Assembly (NCBI RefSeq): GCF_023898315.1
Contig: NC_064619.1
Coordinates: forward strand, 297,204,150-297,268,149
Direction of reading: 5' to 3'
Length of the DNA: 64,000 nucleotides
Source: Schistocerca nitens
Taxonomy: Eukaryota; Arthropoda; Insecta; Orthoptera; Acrididae
Shown one piece after another: positions 42,797-54,447 of the stretch. The position numbers and the translations under genes were made by a program. Each line of letters opens with the position of its first letter. Position 1 is the first letter of the stretch. The notes beneath the pieces are model-generated. The model was not told the DNA's origin. It saw only the letters and a list, made by a program, of their open reading frames with translations, and did not search any database.

Positions 42797-43790
42797 ACTA
42801 CACCGTCCAGTTACATTAATGTGACCACCTGTCAAGAAGCCTGGCGTGCAGGGAGAGTCATTGAGATTCTGGAAGATACCGACAGGGCTGTGGAGCCATG
42901 TCACCTCCAGTGCCGTGGCCAGCTGCGCTACGTTTCTCGATTGAGGATCCATGGCACGAAGAGCTCGATCGAGGAGGTCACACAGAGTCTCGATTTGATT
43001 TAAATAGGGAGAGGGGAGTCTGGTGGCAAAGCGAATACGGCAAACTCTCCCTGTTGTTCTTCGAACCACGCATGAATACACCGCGAGCTGTTGACACGTT
43101 GAATTGTCCTGTTGGTAGGTGCCGTCATACTCAGAAAAAAACAAACTGCATGTAGGTGTGGACACGGTCCCCAAGAATGTGTGCATACTTTTATTGATCC
43201 AAGGTGCCTTCCAGAACGTGATCACGTAGGGAAAGCCACGAAAACATCACACATACAAGGACGCCCTCTCGACCTGGACTCTTCCAACGTTTGTTGTAGA
43301 GCCAACAGCCACCTGTCCGATAGAACATAAAACGTGATTAATCCACCTGTCGCCACTCAGTCGACGTCCCGCTGCGGCATTGGCGTGTAAATTGCAGCCT
43401 TCTTTGCAGATTAATAGTAGTAAGCATGAGTGCAACAACCGTGCGCTTGCTGTGGAGGCCCATACGCTGAACGGTCGTTGAGAAGACACTGTCGGTAGCC
43501 CCTTGATTCACCTGTGCGGTCAGTTACTCAGCAGTTGTACGTCTTTTCGCCCGCACACATCATCGCAGCTATCGTTTACTCCTCTCATCTATGGCTTGTC
43601 GTGCACCACAGTTGCCTCTGCCTCGGTTTTGGATACCGCCATTTTGCCACTCACAGTGTACTTTAATCACGGCAGCAGGCAAGCGCTTTGCAGACACAGC
43701 CATTTCGGAAATGTGATCCGAAGGCCAATGATTAAGCTCATTTGGAGTCAGATAAATCGCTTTATTTCCAAGATAAATCGCTTTATTTCC
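42797..43790 (-). mobile_element. Tc1-like transposon remnant
   Basis: The left end reads accgtccagttacattaatgtgaccacc, a Tc1-like terminal style. The minus-strand translation retains the C-terminus LPSPYLNQIETLCDLLDRAL with LATALEVTWL (third-acidic context), YQQDNSTCQ (second Asp context), and the N-terminal half with VWASTASARLLHSCLLLL and GRRLSGDRW (43247-43489). Frameshifts throughout. The right end near 43790 is not recognisable. Confidence 0.75.
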
Positions 43791-43821
43791 ACATTATGAT
43801 AACTACTGCACTGTTTTCATT

Positions 43822-43840
43822 CCCCCCCCCCCCCCCCCCC
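43822..43840. repeat. Poly-C tract (19 bases)
   Basis: Uninterrupted C run followed by gcacgc. On the minus strand it gives ..ggggaatgaaaac, superficially like a polypurine tract before TG, but no LTR pair was found. Confidence 0.9.
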
Positions 43841-43845
43841 GCACG

Positions 43846-44166
43846 CTAGTGCTGCCAATTGTCGTCTCTAAGTGGTTGTTGCACGTCGACGTCGAACATA
43901 GGCGGTGGTCTGATTGTTGTGACTGGACCGCGTAGTTCTTGTGTGTCTGTACCATTGTTACGAGTCATCTGCAAGCGACTGTGAATAGCTTGTGTGTGTA
44001 CCACTATTTCGCATCGGTTGTTAATGAATGCGGTTTCAGTTTCTTGCGTCGTCCTCAAACTATCTATGCACTCACACCAAGCCCCAAAATTATCTCTGTT
44101 TTGCATTGTTTGCTGGCACTTGCCATTAGCTTGGCCATCAACTGGCGATTCCAACACAAAGGCCAA
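43846..44166 (-). CDS. 106-codon ORF, unknown
   Basis: Open frame with mixed composition, including NRDNFGAWCECIDSLRTTQE and a proline patch TIRPPPMFDV. No family recognised. Its position just above a poly-C tract on the minus strand parallels the C-terminal part of gypsy pol, so it may be a retroelement fragment; this is speculative. Confidence 0.25.
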   Translation of the reverse strand: MAFVLESPVDGQANGKCQQTMQNRDNFGAWCECIDSLRTTQETETAFINNRCEIVVHTQAIHSRLQMTRNNGTDTQELRGPVTTIRPPPMFDVDVQQPLRDDNWQH

Positions 44167-45014
44167 CTTCCCTCCGGCTGAAGCGTCTGTGTCTCTCCAC
44201 TCAACGTGGTATGGGGTAGCTGTTTAAAGAAATCACCTCTGTCTATATTCTGGAAGAATGGTGATGTGCTTACAAGTCGCTTGTGCTGTGATGGCCATAA
44301 TGAAGGTTTTCTGCTAAAAAGCCGCCATGAGGAAACAAGATCAGCGTGGAGATTCAGGATCTACAGTTCTTTTTCGTCGTGATGGGCGCTGTGCCAAAAG
44401 AAGTGCCGTTCCTTTGTATTTATATTCCACTCATGACGAGAATGGCAGTGAACGACAGAAAGAAATCTGCATCTCGGCGTTGTTCTCCTTTACATAATTG
44501 ATTTCCCCGATATAATTATTGCTTCTAGTTAACCAAGAGAGGCTCCCTCACTTTATGAGATTTCAAATTAATTTCCTTAGCGTGCTATTAAGATGCTGTT
44601 ATTTCGATTCAGTGAGCGCATTTTTTCTTACAGTCACATTTGCTTCTCACTCCATGCTTAACTTACGTAACAGAATTGTCTACCATTATTTAATACAGAA
44701 ATTCCAAGTAATCTGTGTATTTTTTTACAACGTATAACCCTTATAGTTTCTCCACTAAGAATGTGATGGCCACATGGTTTGATAGTCATTTTTTTTAATG
44801 CACCTGCCAATTCCTTTACTTAAATTAATTATATTCAGTGCACTGATTCCGTTAAAGATTTCTTATATTCGTTGAATCATCCAAACTCCACACTGAACTA
44901 TTTTATTTGTTTAAATACACTAACCTTTCTTGGGTGTGAAGCAGAAACCAGTGGATGGGAAGGACGAATCCACTGAGAATCTGCAGATGACAGATACGGA
45001 GAAATAAATAAGAA
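44167..45014. other. No recognised element
   Basis: AT-rich DNA with short frames only. Confidence 0.45.
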
Positions 45015-45022
45015 CTTCGTGA

Positions 45023-45216
45023 ATGCCGGCCACTGTGGCCGATCAGTTCTGGGCGCTTCAGTCTGGAACAGCGCTGCTGCTACGGTCGCAGGTTCGAATC
45101 CTGCCTTGGGCATGGATGTGTGTGATGTTCTTAGGTTAGTTAGGTTTAAGTAGTTCTAAGTCTAGGGGACTGATGACCTCAGATGTTAAGTTCCATAGTG
45201 CTTAGAGCCATTTTGC
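45023..45216 (+). repeat. SINE family A
   Basis: Plus copy with head variants (tgtggccgatcagttctggg). Exact 8-bp duplications cttcgtga at 45015-45022 and 45217-45224. Confidence 0.93.
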
Positions 45217-45224
45217 CTTCGTGA

Positions 45225-45529
45225 TTTCTGAGATCGCTGAATGCTAACCCAATAAATTACTGTACATACAGTGTGTCCAATTGTAACATTTGCGGCAAAA
45301 TATTTCGAGAAATACACTATTCAAATCCGTTTAGGATTAAACGTGTTCCAGATGAAGGGATGAAAAGGAAACTCGCTACTTTCATGTCCGTTGGAGCTCA
45401 AATTGACGAAAATACACCAAAGAAATCGTGCGTGATGATTCTAAATCAAATTAAATTCGCAAAGTATACTTTCATGGGACTACGTCATTTTTAAAGTGCG
45501 GGCAGTTGCAGTCAACATTATCCTGGAAC
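45225..45529. other. Short ORF region, unknown
   Basis: A 73-codon plus frame (45273-45494) begins SNCNICGKIFREIHY, with a CxxC pair recalling zinc fingers of transposons, but lacks the matching histidines. No confident assignment. Confidence 0.3.
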
Positions 45530-45680
45530 TTCCTGGCATATTAAAACTGTGTGCCGGACCGAGACTCGAACTCGGGAACCTTTGCCTTTGGTGGGCAAGT
45601 GCTCTACCAGTTTTAATCTGCCAGGATGTTTCATATCTGCGCACACTCCTCTGCAGAGTGAAAATCTCATTCTGGAAACA
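45530..45680. repeat. Fold-back SINE family D
   Basis: A minus-oriented unit (tail gaacttcctggcatattaaa, box B complement gactcgaactcgg) stops at gctctacca (about 45609). It continues directly as plus-oriented tail (gttttaatctgccaggatgt ... gaaaatctcattctggaaac). The switch point is the same box A position as in the copy at 6645-6787. Confidence 0.85.
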
Positions 45681-46648
45681 TTATCCTATTTGCACCACGA
45701 GGAGGTTACGAGAGTACACTTTAGCGCACTATGGTCCTCGTTCGAGGGCGATTGTTTTTGAGTAAGTGAGGCTTCTTCTATAGACTCTTCATTTCATAGA
45801 TGTCTCAAATTACCATCGTTTTCCTGAGACAATTGTCTGTAGAGCTTCGTCATAGCCGCTGGCGGCATTTCAGGTGCTACTGCAGCTCTTGCCCTTCTTA
45901 GTAAGCTCTTGTATACCATCATACGTTGTAGTGTGAAACCAGAAGCTCAGGTAGTAAAAAAAAAAAAAGCTATCGATTTTTATCAAAGCCATGTCGATCC
46001 AAATTTCGCTTGCACAGCCTGCTCGTTGTGCACACCGATAAAGCTAATGCGGAGAGTCTGCGGTTTAAAAAGTACAGTTCCATAAAATGTTGTTCTTATG
46101 GGTTTATCTTTTAATTCTAATCATCATATGCAATTAAAATGCGATTTGTATCTGGAAAATGAAGTTGACTATTTTCACCGATAACCTAGCAGAGAAACTA
46201 AAGAAAGTTTCACACGAAAGCTGCAAAGTTTTTATCATAGAATTATAATATGCAATCAAAAGTGGAGAGTTTCATTTATTTTTAAATAAATTTCACCGCA
46301 TTTTTTTCCGATTTCAGAGCTAACTATACTGAAAACAGTATGTTTAGCTTTATACCCACTTCTTTCGTAACATGACTGATAATAAACGCTTATCACTGTG
46401 TTGTATATGTGCTCAGATTTTATTCTGCAGTGATTTTGTTACACATTGTGATTTCAAATGAACACAATGTAGAAGACATGCATGTCATTTGCTGTAAATC
46501 TTTCTACGCATGTGTTAGCAATAACTCAAAACGTCCATCTGCTTTGGAACATAAGTGACTTGGTGGTTATAAAATAACACTTAAAAAACCCTCTCGCCCA
46601 AAACACATCAAACTGAATTATCAAATAATGAAGTACGTATCACTGTTG
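45681..46648. other. No recognised element
   Basis: AT-rich DNA. Nothing seen. Its last bases gttg (46649-46652) are the target duplication of the next element. Confidence 0.45.
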
Positions 46649-46652
46649 GTTG

Positions 46653-47465
46653 TGAAATGTCCCCTTTGAACAATTATACATGACTGTGTTTAAACTGACA
46701 CACAATATTTTTAGCACAACGCAATCTGACTTTCAAAAATCCCTACAAAAGAATGGCCCTGACTGACATTAACCTATACCTTTCACAAATCACTTACCTC
46801 ACAAAAATCTTCGTTACTCGAACTACTGCAATACAGCAAGCGCCACTACTGCCAGCTAAATAAAAGATTCAAACTACTGAAGGCACTAACTACTGATAGG
46901 CATAGTTAAAATGGTTCAAATGGCTCTGAGCACTATGGGACTCAACTGCTGAGGTCATAAGTCCCCTAGAACTTAGAACTACTTAAACCTAACTAACCTA
47001 AGGACAACACACACATCCATGCCCGAGGCAGGATTCGACCCTGCGACCGTAGCGGTCGCGCGGTTCCAGACTGTAGCGCCAGAACCGCTCGGCCACATAG
47101 GCATAGTTAGCAAAAGAAAGATTTTGATAGAGAACAAACAATGTATTTACCTTAATATTGTTCAAAAGTCATATTATATATATATCAGTTCATGACATCC
47201 AGTCTTACAAATTTCCTCTTTGTTAATGAGACACGTCCAGATCGTCCGCTCTCAAAATTCCGCCATCTCTCTTCCCACATCCACCACTGCTGGCGGCTCA
47301 CCTCCAACTGCACAATGCTGCGCACTGTTAACATCCAGCTGCCCAACACCACAATGGCAGACAGCAATGCAAACTAGCCATAGACTGCACACAGCACAGC
47401 TAGTGATTTTCATACAGAGCACTACGTGGCGTTACCAATAAGAAAACCTAAACAGCCTATTTACA
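46653..47465 (-). repeat. LTR-3 3' LTR
   Basis: Minus strand begins tgtaaataggctgtttaggt and ends ggggacatttca. About 612 bp without the SINE at 46909-47096. Contains a TA microsatellite at 47171-47186. Confidence 0.95.
46909..47096 (-). repeat. SINE family A inside the 3' LTR
   Basis: Exact 13-bp duplications ataggcatagtta (46896-46908, 47097-47109). The sister LTR has the uninterrupted empty site (54691-54703 region), proving insertion after the element integrated. Confidence 0.97.
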
Positions 47466-47490
47466 TAGCCCCCATGCTCCCCACAAAAAA
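47466..47490 (-). other. LTR-3 polypurine tract
   Basis: Minus strand tgtggggagcatgggggcta precedes the LTR start TGTAAATAGG. Less pure than in the gypsy elements (interrupted by c and t). Confidence 0.75.
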
Positions 47491-50400
47491 TTTTACAAAT
47501 TGTTTTGGGCACTGGCCAATACATATTTGTTAAAAAATGTTTCACAATTACAATAACAAACAAATCATATGCACACACTTATTGATACAATGTTGGTCAA
47601 AACTAAAATTTTCTCACAGTCCACAAAGACAGTCCTGATCATTCATCACAGTAAAATTGCAGGTTTTTTTTCTCAAAGTGTGAGCAATAAAAGACAATGC
47701 ACATGGAAGTAGTGGATTTCAATGCAGTCTTGAAGAAGTAGTGTTGTCCTTCCAACAGAAAGACAGTGCTGGCTCTTGACATGCAGACAGGTGATGGGCC
47801 ACAACAGAGCAAACCCACCGCAGAGTCAGTCGAAGTTTTGAAGAATATTGGTAGGTAGGTCATCACAGAGCAGTCCTGGTAGAGATTATGGTATTGGTGG
47901 GCCACCAGAGGTGCAGACACAGTGCAGACCTTGTAGAAATAATAGTATTGGTGAGTCATCAAAGGTGTAGACCCACCGTAGTCCTTGTAGAGATGGCTAG
48001 CAGCCATCTGCTGCGACTGTGCAGGTGCTCAATCACCATCGAAGAGTTTTGCAGAGAATATAGCAAGTCATGAACCACCACTTGTGCACTCACAAAAATT
48101 TTTTTTGAAATGTCCTTAGAACCGGCAATGCTGTTATCCAGTCCCTTGCTCAATTATCAACACACGTGCAAACACTATCAGTCCCTACTTCTCACATATT
48201 GTCCATATACTATGACCAACAGAAACGTGTGCAGTGAAATGTATCTTACAAGTTACTTAATTTGATGAACTGGTTTCAGTTACAATATTATAACATGAGA
48301 ATACAATAACAAAGGTACAAAATAAATCATTAAAGAACATAACAATACAGATAACATTTGTAGTAATACGGGCTTTACAAAAGAATCGAAATAACATACA
48401 CATCAGTGTTACAGGAATTATGACATAAGTACATACATAAAATAATGAGAACAGTTTTCGAAACATTAATTTCACACATGAGCATTGAAACAGAACAGAA
48501 TTAATAATGTCTAAACATCTTTACAAAGTAAATAAAATATTATTAGAAAAATTCTAAAACATAACTCTTATCAGCTAAACACATAAAGACAGGAAGAACA
48601 CAAATACACAAGGGTACACAAACACATAGTGGGATAACACCAGGAAAGGACATGGCTTGTTTTACTGCAGTATTTTGCAAACAAAACTTTCTTTACTTCT
48701 TGGAGATCTCCCTTCCTTCTTCATTATTCCCAAAAAGTCTTATCTATACCTGCTTTCTGTACTTTTTTCGTATAACTTCTCAATGCATTTCTTCCAATTC
48801 ATCGCAACTCATTCTCTTATATAGCCTACCCCCTATTAAGCTAACTTAAATCTACTGAGCTCAGATGCTAAACTAAGGGACGAGGCAATGCAGCAGCACA
48901 TAACAAATTAACACAAACAGCAATGACAAAAAAATGGAAATTGGCAAAGCAAGCTGCAGGAAATCTAAATTAGCAAATCAATTGCAATGTTACAACTAAT
49001 ATAAGGCACTGTGCAGCAACAAGAAAAATAACTCAGTAGTAAAACTGGCTTAACAGAGTAATACAAAGTGACATTCAGTAGCACTATGCATGGCAAACAG
49101 CAGCAGCAAATGCTATAACTTATACCTAAACACAGCAAAGCTCAAGCAGAAAAAATATTACAGTAAAGATAGGAAATGTCTAATAACTATGTCACATCTT
49201 AACACTAGAGTGGTGCATCACAAAAACTTAATCTACACAAAAAATTACCAAGTACTTGAAAAGAAAATTATGTATGCAGTTACTGTTACTAGTCCCTTCT
49301 TATTGTTCTTTCCTTTCCAAGTGCTCTTTTTTTTGAAGAATGTGGATCATAAAATTATTATCTAACAGACCTGTTGACAGAAAGTGTTCACATTAGCAAA
49401 TGCATTTAATTTTATTTTACAAAACCAATGATGCAACACACCTTGAAAACAGATATCAAATAAAATAAGCAACTATGTACAAAGTAAAGCATAAAAATAT
49501 CATTCAATAGTCATGTGGCATTTCATAAGTTAGTAGAAATTCTCTCAACTCTCGTAGAAAGACACTTGTCATAATCAGGTGTGCAGATGTAAGAATATTT
49601 CCCATCAGTTTATAAGCATTTCAGTAAGTAGCACAAAGTACAATATGTTTCCAAGTAATGAGCATGTCGTATTTGCGATGCTTTCTACAAAGGAATGTCA
49701 ATAGCGAGGATAATGGCCTCTTTTCTTTTTCTCCACCTGTGCCTCTGAAAGGCACACACTAATGGCTTTTTTCCAGGCGACTGTCGCACAGCTGGGTGCC
49801 CACGATGCATTACCTGAATGTGGTCACTTAACTTTCTTACCGTAATATTTACGACACCAGTTTGCACTACAGTGACAGTCTCATATAAAAAATTTCACAG
49901 GTCAAGAATTTGCGTTGCAAATGTGTAGAAACAAAATCCTATGAATATAACAGTGCGCAAAAAATTTTCGCCTGCATTGTGATACATTCACGCATTTACA
50001 CACATTTCATAACTCTTAAAGTACGATTCTCAACTTATTGATCATAAACATACCTCAACAGCATAATACACATCGTCATCTTAATAATAACATCATAACA
50101 GATCAATCACATCTCAGAATCGTTGCAGCTTCTTTCAATAATTTCAAGACCTTCAGTAAAGTCATCTACCTCAAATGTACTTCAAAAATCATGATCCCTT
50201 ACCAAATACATCATTCAAAGCTCTCATAGTATCACAATGGTTCCAAAAAAAATATGAACAGTTCACAAAGTACAGACAAAATATAATTTCATAAGTGTGA
50301 AGTTATCCAACTGTGTAATTGCGTAAACATCTGTCACTGATGTAGTAAAATAAATGTTTGTCTCTCCCAGTTAAATGATCAGATAGCTGTGTAATTTATG

Positions 50401-51399
50401 TGTTAGAGAAATATGGTACCGATGTGTAAAGTTGTATAAGCAAATACCATATTAGCTAGGGCTCCTTGTGCTTGCCGAACACATGGTACACAAAGTAGGC
50501 GTGTACCCCCCTGAGGTTTAATGTAATTATACCCTCAGGTGTTACAGATTACAGCAATGGAATGAAATGTATCACGGAAAAACTTTGTATCATTGTAACT
50601 CAAAAATCTTTAAAAATAAATGTTTTAAGTACAAAATTAATCACTCAAATACGTTTACTGTAGCGCTAAACTGTGCATCTTGTTGTAAGATAATCTCTGT
50701 GGAAGTGTCGTAGTTATCGTCCTCCGAAAGCTAAGTTCTGCAGAAGTCAATGTACTTACCTCATGATAAACAAAAGTGAAATTCTTTGCGTATAGATATC
50801 TTAGTTATTACCTATATCGCCGAGTTGAAGAAAGTACTGTGCTGTAACGTATTGTTGTGCTATGGAAAAGGCTGTCTCATTGTAGCTATACCACAAAAGT
50901 TACTACTAAAACATGTTTTACTTTCCAGAATAATACAGAAAAACTGTGCAGATATAAAACAGAAACACCGCAAAAGCAACATTGTAAATTGTCACTCATT
51001 AGTAACGTCGTGATAAAATCGTGTAGCTGTCACATTAACTAACCACTGTGTCATCTGGTATCTCACAGAAAGTACTTTAAATCCAGAATGTATTTTCAAG
51101 TAAAACAAAATGTTGCATTAAAGTCTCATTAGCAGTACCAGTATATGTTCTAAGTATGTGAGTGTTATAGTCGTTAAGTAATCATGCAACTAACAAGCAA
51201 GAATGTACAAATAACAACACTGTGTCGTCTGATCACTATAACAATGCATTAGTAATTTCTGTTTAAATAATTTCTCTTGGTTCTTGACTGGATATTTAAC
51301 TTGAAACATTGTTGCATGGTAACAGTTTCTAAGTCTGACAAAATATACTAGAAATGTGATGTGAAAAGTTTTATAGCAAAGACCATGTTAAGAAGCAGA
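47491..51399 (-). other. Long 3' non-coding part of LTR-3
   Basis: 3.9 kb of AT-rich sequence. The longest minus frame (122 codons, 47639-48007) is tyrosine-rich and crosses a short imperfect tandem repeat (about 47875-48000, unit ~57 bp: tggtgg/agtcatca..gtgtagac..cttgtagaga). No envelope, RT or transposase motif. It may be an expanded untranslated region or a completely decayed pol/env. Confidence 0.6.
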
Positions 51400-51591
51400 T
51401 TATCTTTCAATAAACGGTTTTACATGTGAAATATGGTATAAACCTTTACTCTTCCTAGTATGCAGAGTTTCAACTTGAACGCAATTATCATGTGGTATAC
51501 ATCGGTAAAGAATACTGAAATTTTTCTCAAGGTTAGCGCCTATGTTATTTTTCTCTGAGCCAGCCGGCGTACGCGGCTGCCTGCGGTGCAA
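51400..51591 (-). pseudogene. LTR-3 integrase C-terminal remnant
   Basis: A 63-codon frame ending KSKGLYHISHVKPFIER resembles the last segment of retrotransposon integrases (..GKYHISHLKPF). It directly follows gag sequence, so the rest of pol was deleted between about 51600 and this point. Confidence 0.6.
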
Positions 51592-51609
51592 GTCATTGTC
51601 TGTTCCTTT

Positions 51610-52560
51610 GTTGGCGCGCGTCGTAATTGGGATTAGGAGACCTAACTTCTACAAATTCACCTTGTCGAGAGGGCCCAACCCCGTTTGAATCTCGCCAGTT
51701 CTGATGAAATTCAGGTCTGTCGTAATGATTATGTCGTCTGTCGTCATGTCGGTAATTTCTGTAATTAATTTCTTGTCGGTCACGTGGTGGAGAACTTCTC
51801 CCTGAGTCGTAACTGAGCGGAGGACCGTTGTGTCTGAAGTTATTCTGTCTCCTTTGATAATAATTGTTTTGGTTCCCATATTGTCTGTTTCTATGGTTGT
51901 CTCTGTCACTTTCATTACTATGGAAATGCGATCTTTCTCTGTAACTATTACTCTACCAGTGGTTGTCATATGGGTGGTGTCTGTATTGTTCACGATCTGC
52001 GTTGTAAGAATAGCCTTGTCGTGTCCAGTTATTATTTCTTTCACCGCAGAATTGTGACGGATGTGACCTGTAATTGTTGTGTTCCTGTTTTCGCGTCCCG
52101 CGATTGTCAGTGTCGATTTCCAATTCTTGTAACAGTCCCTGAAAAGCATCAATGTCGTCTTTGCAACGTCCTGCCAAAATAATATGTTGTAAATGTTCAG
52201 GTAATTTGATCAAGCAAATGCGGATGAGTTCTGAGGGGCTGTATGGGTTTGGCAGGTACTGATTCTTGTGCAACATGTCTTCAAAATATTTCACAAGACT
52301 GGAAAATTCAGATTGTTCGAAATGTTTCATCATTATGATGCTATGTTTTACTCGGTCTTGAGTAGCTTGAGACCAATATGCTGAGAGGAAGGCATGATAA
52401 AATTCTCCATCACTGTGACAATCGTGAATGACCGATCACATTCTTTCAGCTGGTTCATTCTCTAAGTAGCCACACATAAATTCTAATCTGTGCTCTAATG
52501 ACAAGTTGGGAGGAAAACAATGAGAGAATTGATGGAGCCACGCTTGTGGATGTCGTTGCC
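51610..52560 (-). pseudogene. LTR-3 gag, capsid and basic C-terminal part
   Basis: After a frameshift near 52560 the gag frame continues: WLHQFSHCFPPNLSLEHRLE, GYLENEPAERM, then in-frame TGA near 52438, then GEFYHAFLSAYWSQATQDR and MMKHFEQSEFSSLVKYFEDM with LIRICLIKLPEHLQHIILAG (51953-52333), a capsid-like helical region. A second stop (TAG near 51952) precedes an Arg/Asn/His-rich nucleic-acid-binding tail (RQNNFRHNGPPLSYDSGRSS) to about 51610. No zinc knuckle seen. Confidence 0.75.
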
Positions 52561-53970
52561 AGATTTCTTAAATTTTTTGAATTTACGTGTAGTAATGAGC
52601 AGCTTATAGTCAAAATCATCGTGTCGGCGAGTAGCATATCGGTCATTGTTACGTCGTGTCGGCGGTTCCATCTCAAAATTCGGTGCACCTTGCCAATTTC
52701 TTTCATAATTTCCGAAATGCCCTGTGTTATTATTTTGTGGCTTTTCCGTATTTCTAAGTCCCTCTTTCCGTGTTGGAGCGCGAGTGTCCTCTGAAATATG
52801 TAATTTTTGTATTACTTGTGCCAACTGATCTTGTACTTCCCGGATTTCTCTTTTGTGTTGCGTATTTATTTGATTCTGATTTTGTTTGAATTTCTTAATT
52901 TGTTCATACTCTTCTGTGTCAGTGATGGCTACACTTGTGTCATCCAGATCATCATCTACCTTTGCAGATAAGTTAGTGAACTGATCCGAAAGATCGGCTA
53001 CTTTCTCCGATAGTGTACTTATTTCCTCAGTGTGTTTTTCTGAACCAAGTTTCAGAGTGTCCATATGTGCTGAAATCGTATCTACTGTGTCCTTTAAGTT
53101 TTCCTGAGTTTTTGCAAGTTGCGTAACCGAATCGATAGATGCAACTGAGTCAGTTTTAGCTTGCAAGGTCTCATGATTTTCATGAACAATAGTTTGCAGT
53201 TCTTTGATGGCTGCTTCATGATTCTGTAATGTATTTTCATGCCGCAAAAAAATAGGTTGGAAATGCTCACAAATTTGTGTTTTTACGTCATTACAGACGT
53301 TTTTACATTTCGATTCGATTTTATGTAACTCAGTAGTTAAATCTTCACATGTTTGTTCAAGCGTATGTTCCACTGAGTCTAACTTTTGAAGCTTTTGTTC
53401 CATTGCGTCTAACTGTTGCTGTGTTTGTCTCTGGTGTTGTTCCATTGTGTCTAACTTTTGAAGATTTTGTTCCATTGTGTCTAACCTTTGAAGATTTTGT
53501 TCCATTGTGTCTAACGTTTGTAGCCTTTGTCCCATTTGTTGCATTAACTGTAATAACAATGCACTGGTGTCTGAAACATGTTCCTCAGTGCTTTTCGCCA
53601 GTGAAGTTGCACCGGCAACATTCACATTTTGACAATCAGAAAATGTGTCTTGACTTATTTGAGAAAACGGTGAGGACCCAAAACCTGAATCTGCAGCACT
53701 TGCAAGATTGTGTCCTGTCATTCCCGATTCCTGAGGCGAGCTGTTGCCGACCGATCGATCGATAAAGCTTCCCTGTTCACTAATTGTTTCACTGTCTACA
53801 TCATTGTTTGCCGCACGCTCCATTTCCCTATGCACAATTACCAAATTACTATGTTGAACATTAGTTAATTCATTACAAGGTGGTGCTAACACACTGCTTT
53901 CGTCTTCACTGTCATTTCTCAGTTTACTTTGGAGCCTAGTATTACGTTTTTCACACGCCATTATTGTCAC
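52560..53970 (-). CDS. LTR-3 gag N-terminal coiled-coil protein, open
   Basis: Open from Met at 53970 (frame to 52495, 491 codons; native to about residue 470). Residues 1-130 are Ser/Asn/Asp-rich and probably disordered. About 135-385 is a long predicted coiled coil that includes 10-residue tandem repeats LDTMEQNLQR/K (about 53385-53530). Residues 385-470 are polar and basic (RKEGLRNTEKPQNNNTGHF). Such a coiled-coil start upstream of capsid suits a gag protein that forms particles in the cytoplasm. I see no cellular homolog, and an 11-residue artefact tail follows the frameshift. Confidence 0.75.
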
Positions 53971-54447
53971 AATATTTCACACGACAACACAGAAAAGCAC
54001 AATTTGAAGAGCAAAATACGGGTTCCCGGGTTCGATTCCCGGCGGGGTCAGGGATTTTCTCTGCCTCGTGATGGCTGGGTGTTGTGTGCTGTCCTTAGGT
54101 TAGTTAGGTTTAAGTAGTTCTAAGTTCTAGGGGACTGATGACCATAGATGTTAAGTCCCATAGTGCTCAGAGCCATTTGAACCATTTGAAGAGCAAAATA
54201 AGAAAACACATTAACATAGCATTGAAAATAATATCTCGTTAATTGCAAGCGCAGCTGCGAAATACTCGGTGCAAATCTACATGCATGCCACAACTGTTTT
54301 ACTGTACAAGAATGAAAAACTACAACTACAAAGGAAATTCTCTCTACAATTATGCGCTAGCAATAAACAAAAGCTACACTAATTACACAAACTACAAGAA
54401 AAAATCAGAAGATTCCAGTGAGGTAGCCTCGGCTAAGGGTCGACATA
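53971..54447 (-). other. LTR-3 leader with candidate primer site
   Basis: Untranslated leader between gag and the 5' LTR. Next to the LTR the minus strand reads tatgtcgacccttagccgag, where a primer site is expected, but it lacks a clear TGG start. A family B SINE lies within it. Confidence 0.6.
54019..54183 (+). repeat. SINE family B, 5'-truncated
   Basis: Starts at cgggttcccgggttcgattc (box B) and has the standard tail. An exact 17-bp duplication atttgaagagcaaaata lies at 54002-54018 and 54184-54200. Recent insertion into the LTR-3 leader. Confidence 0.96.

Noticed and set aside
42797-43225. 144-codon minus ORF as a host gene
   Set aside because: Its C-terminus (LNQIETLCDLLDRAL) is the end of a decayed Tc1-like transposase.
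45273-45494. Zinc-finger protein fragment (CNICGKIF)
   Set aside because: A single CxxC without the following histidines or other transposase motifs.
47639-48007. Envelope gene of the LTR-3 element
   Set aside because: The tyrosine-rich frame crosses a tandem repeat, lacks a signal peptide, cleavage site or membrane anchor, and is one of many short frames in AT-rich DNA.
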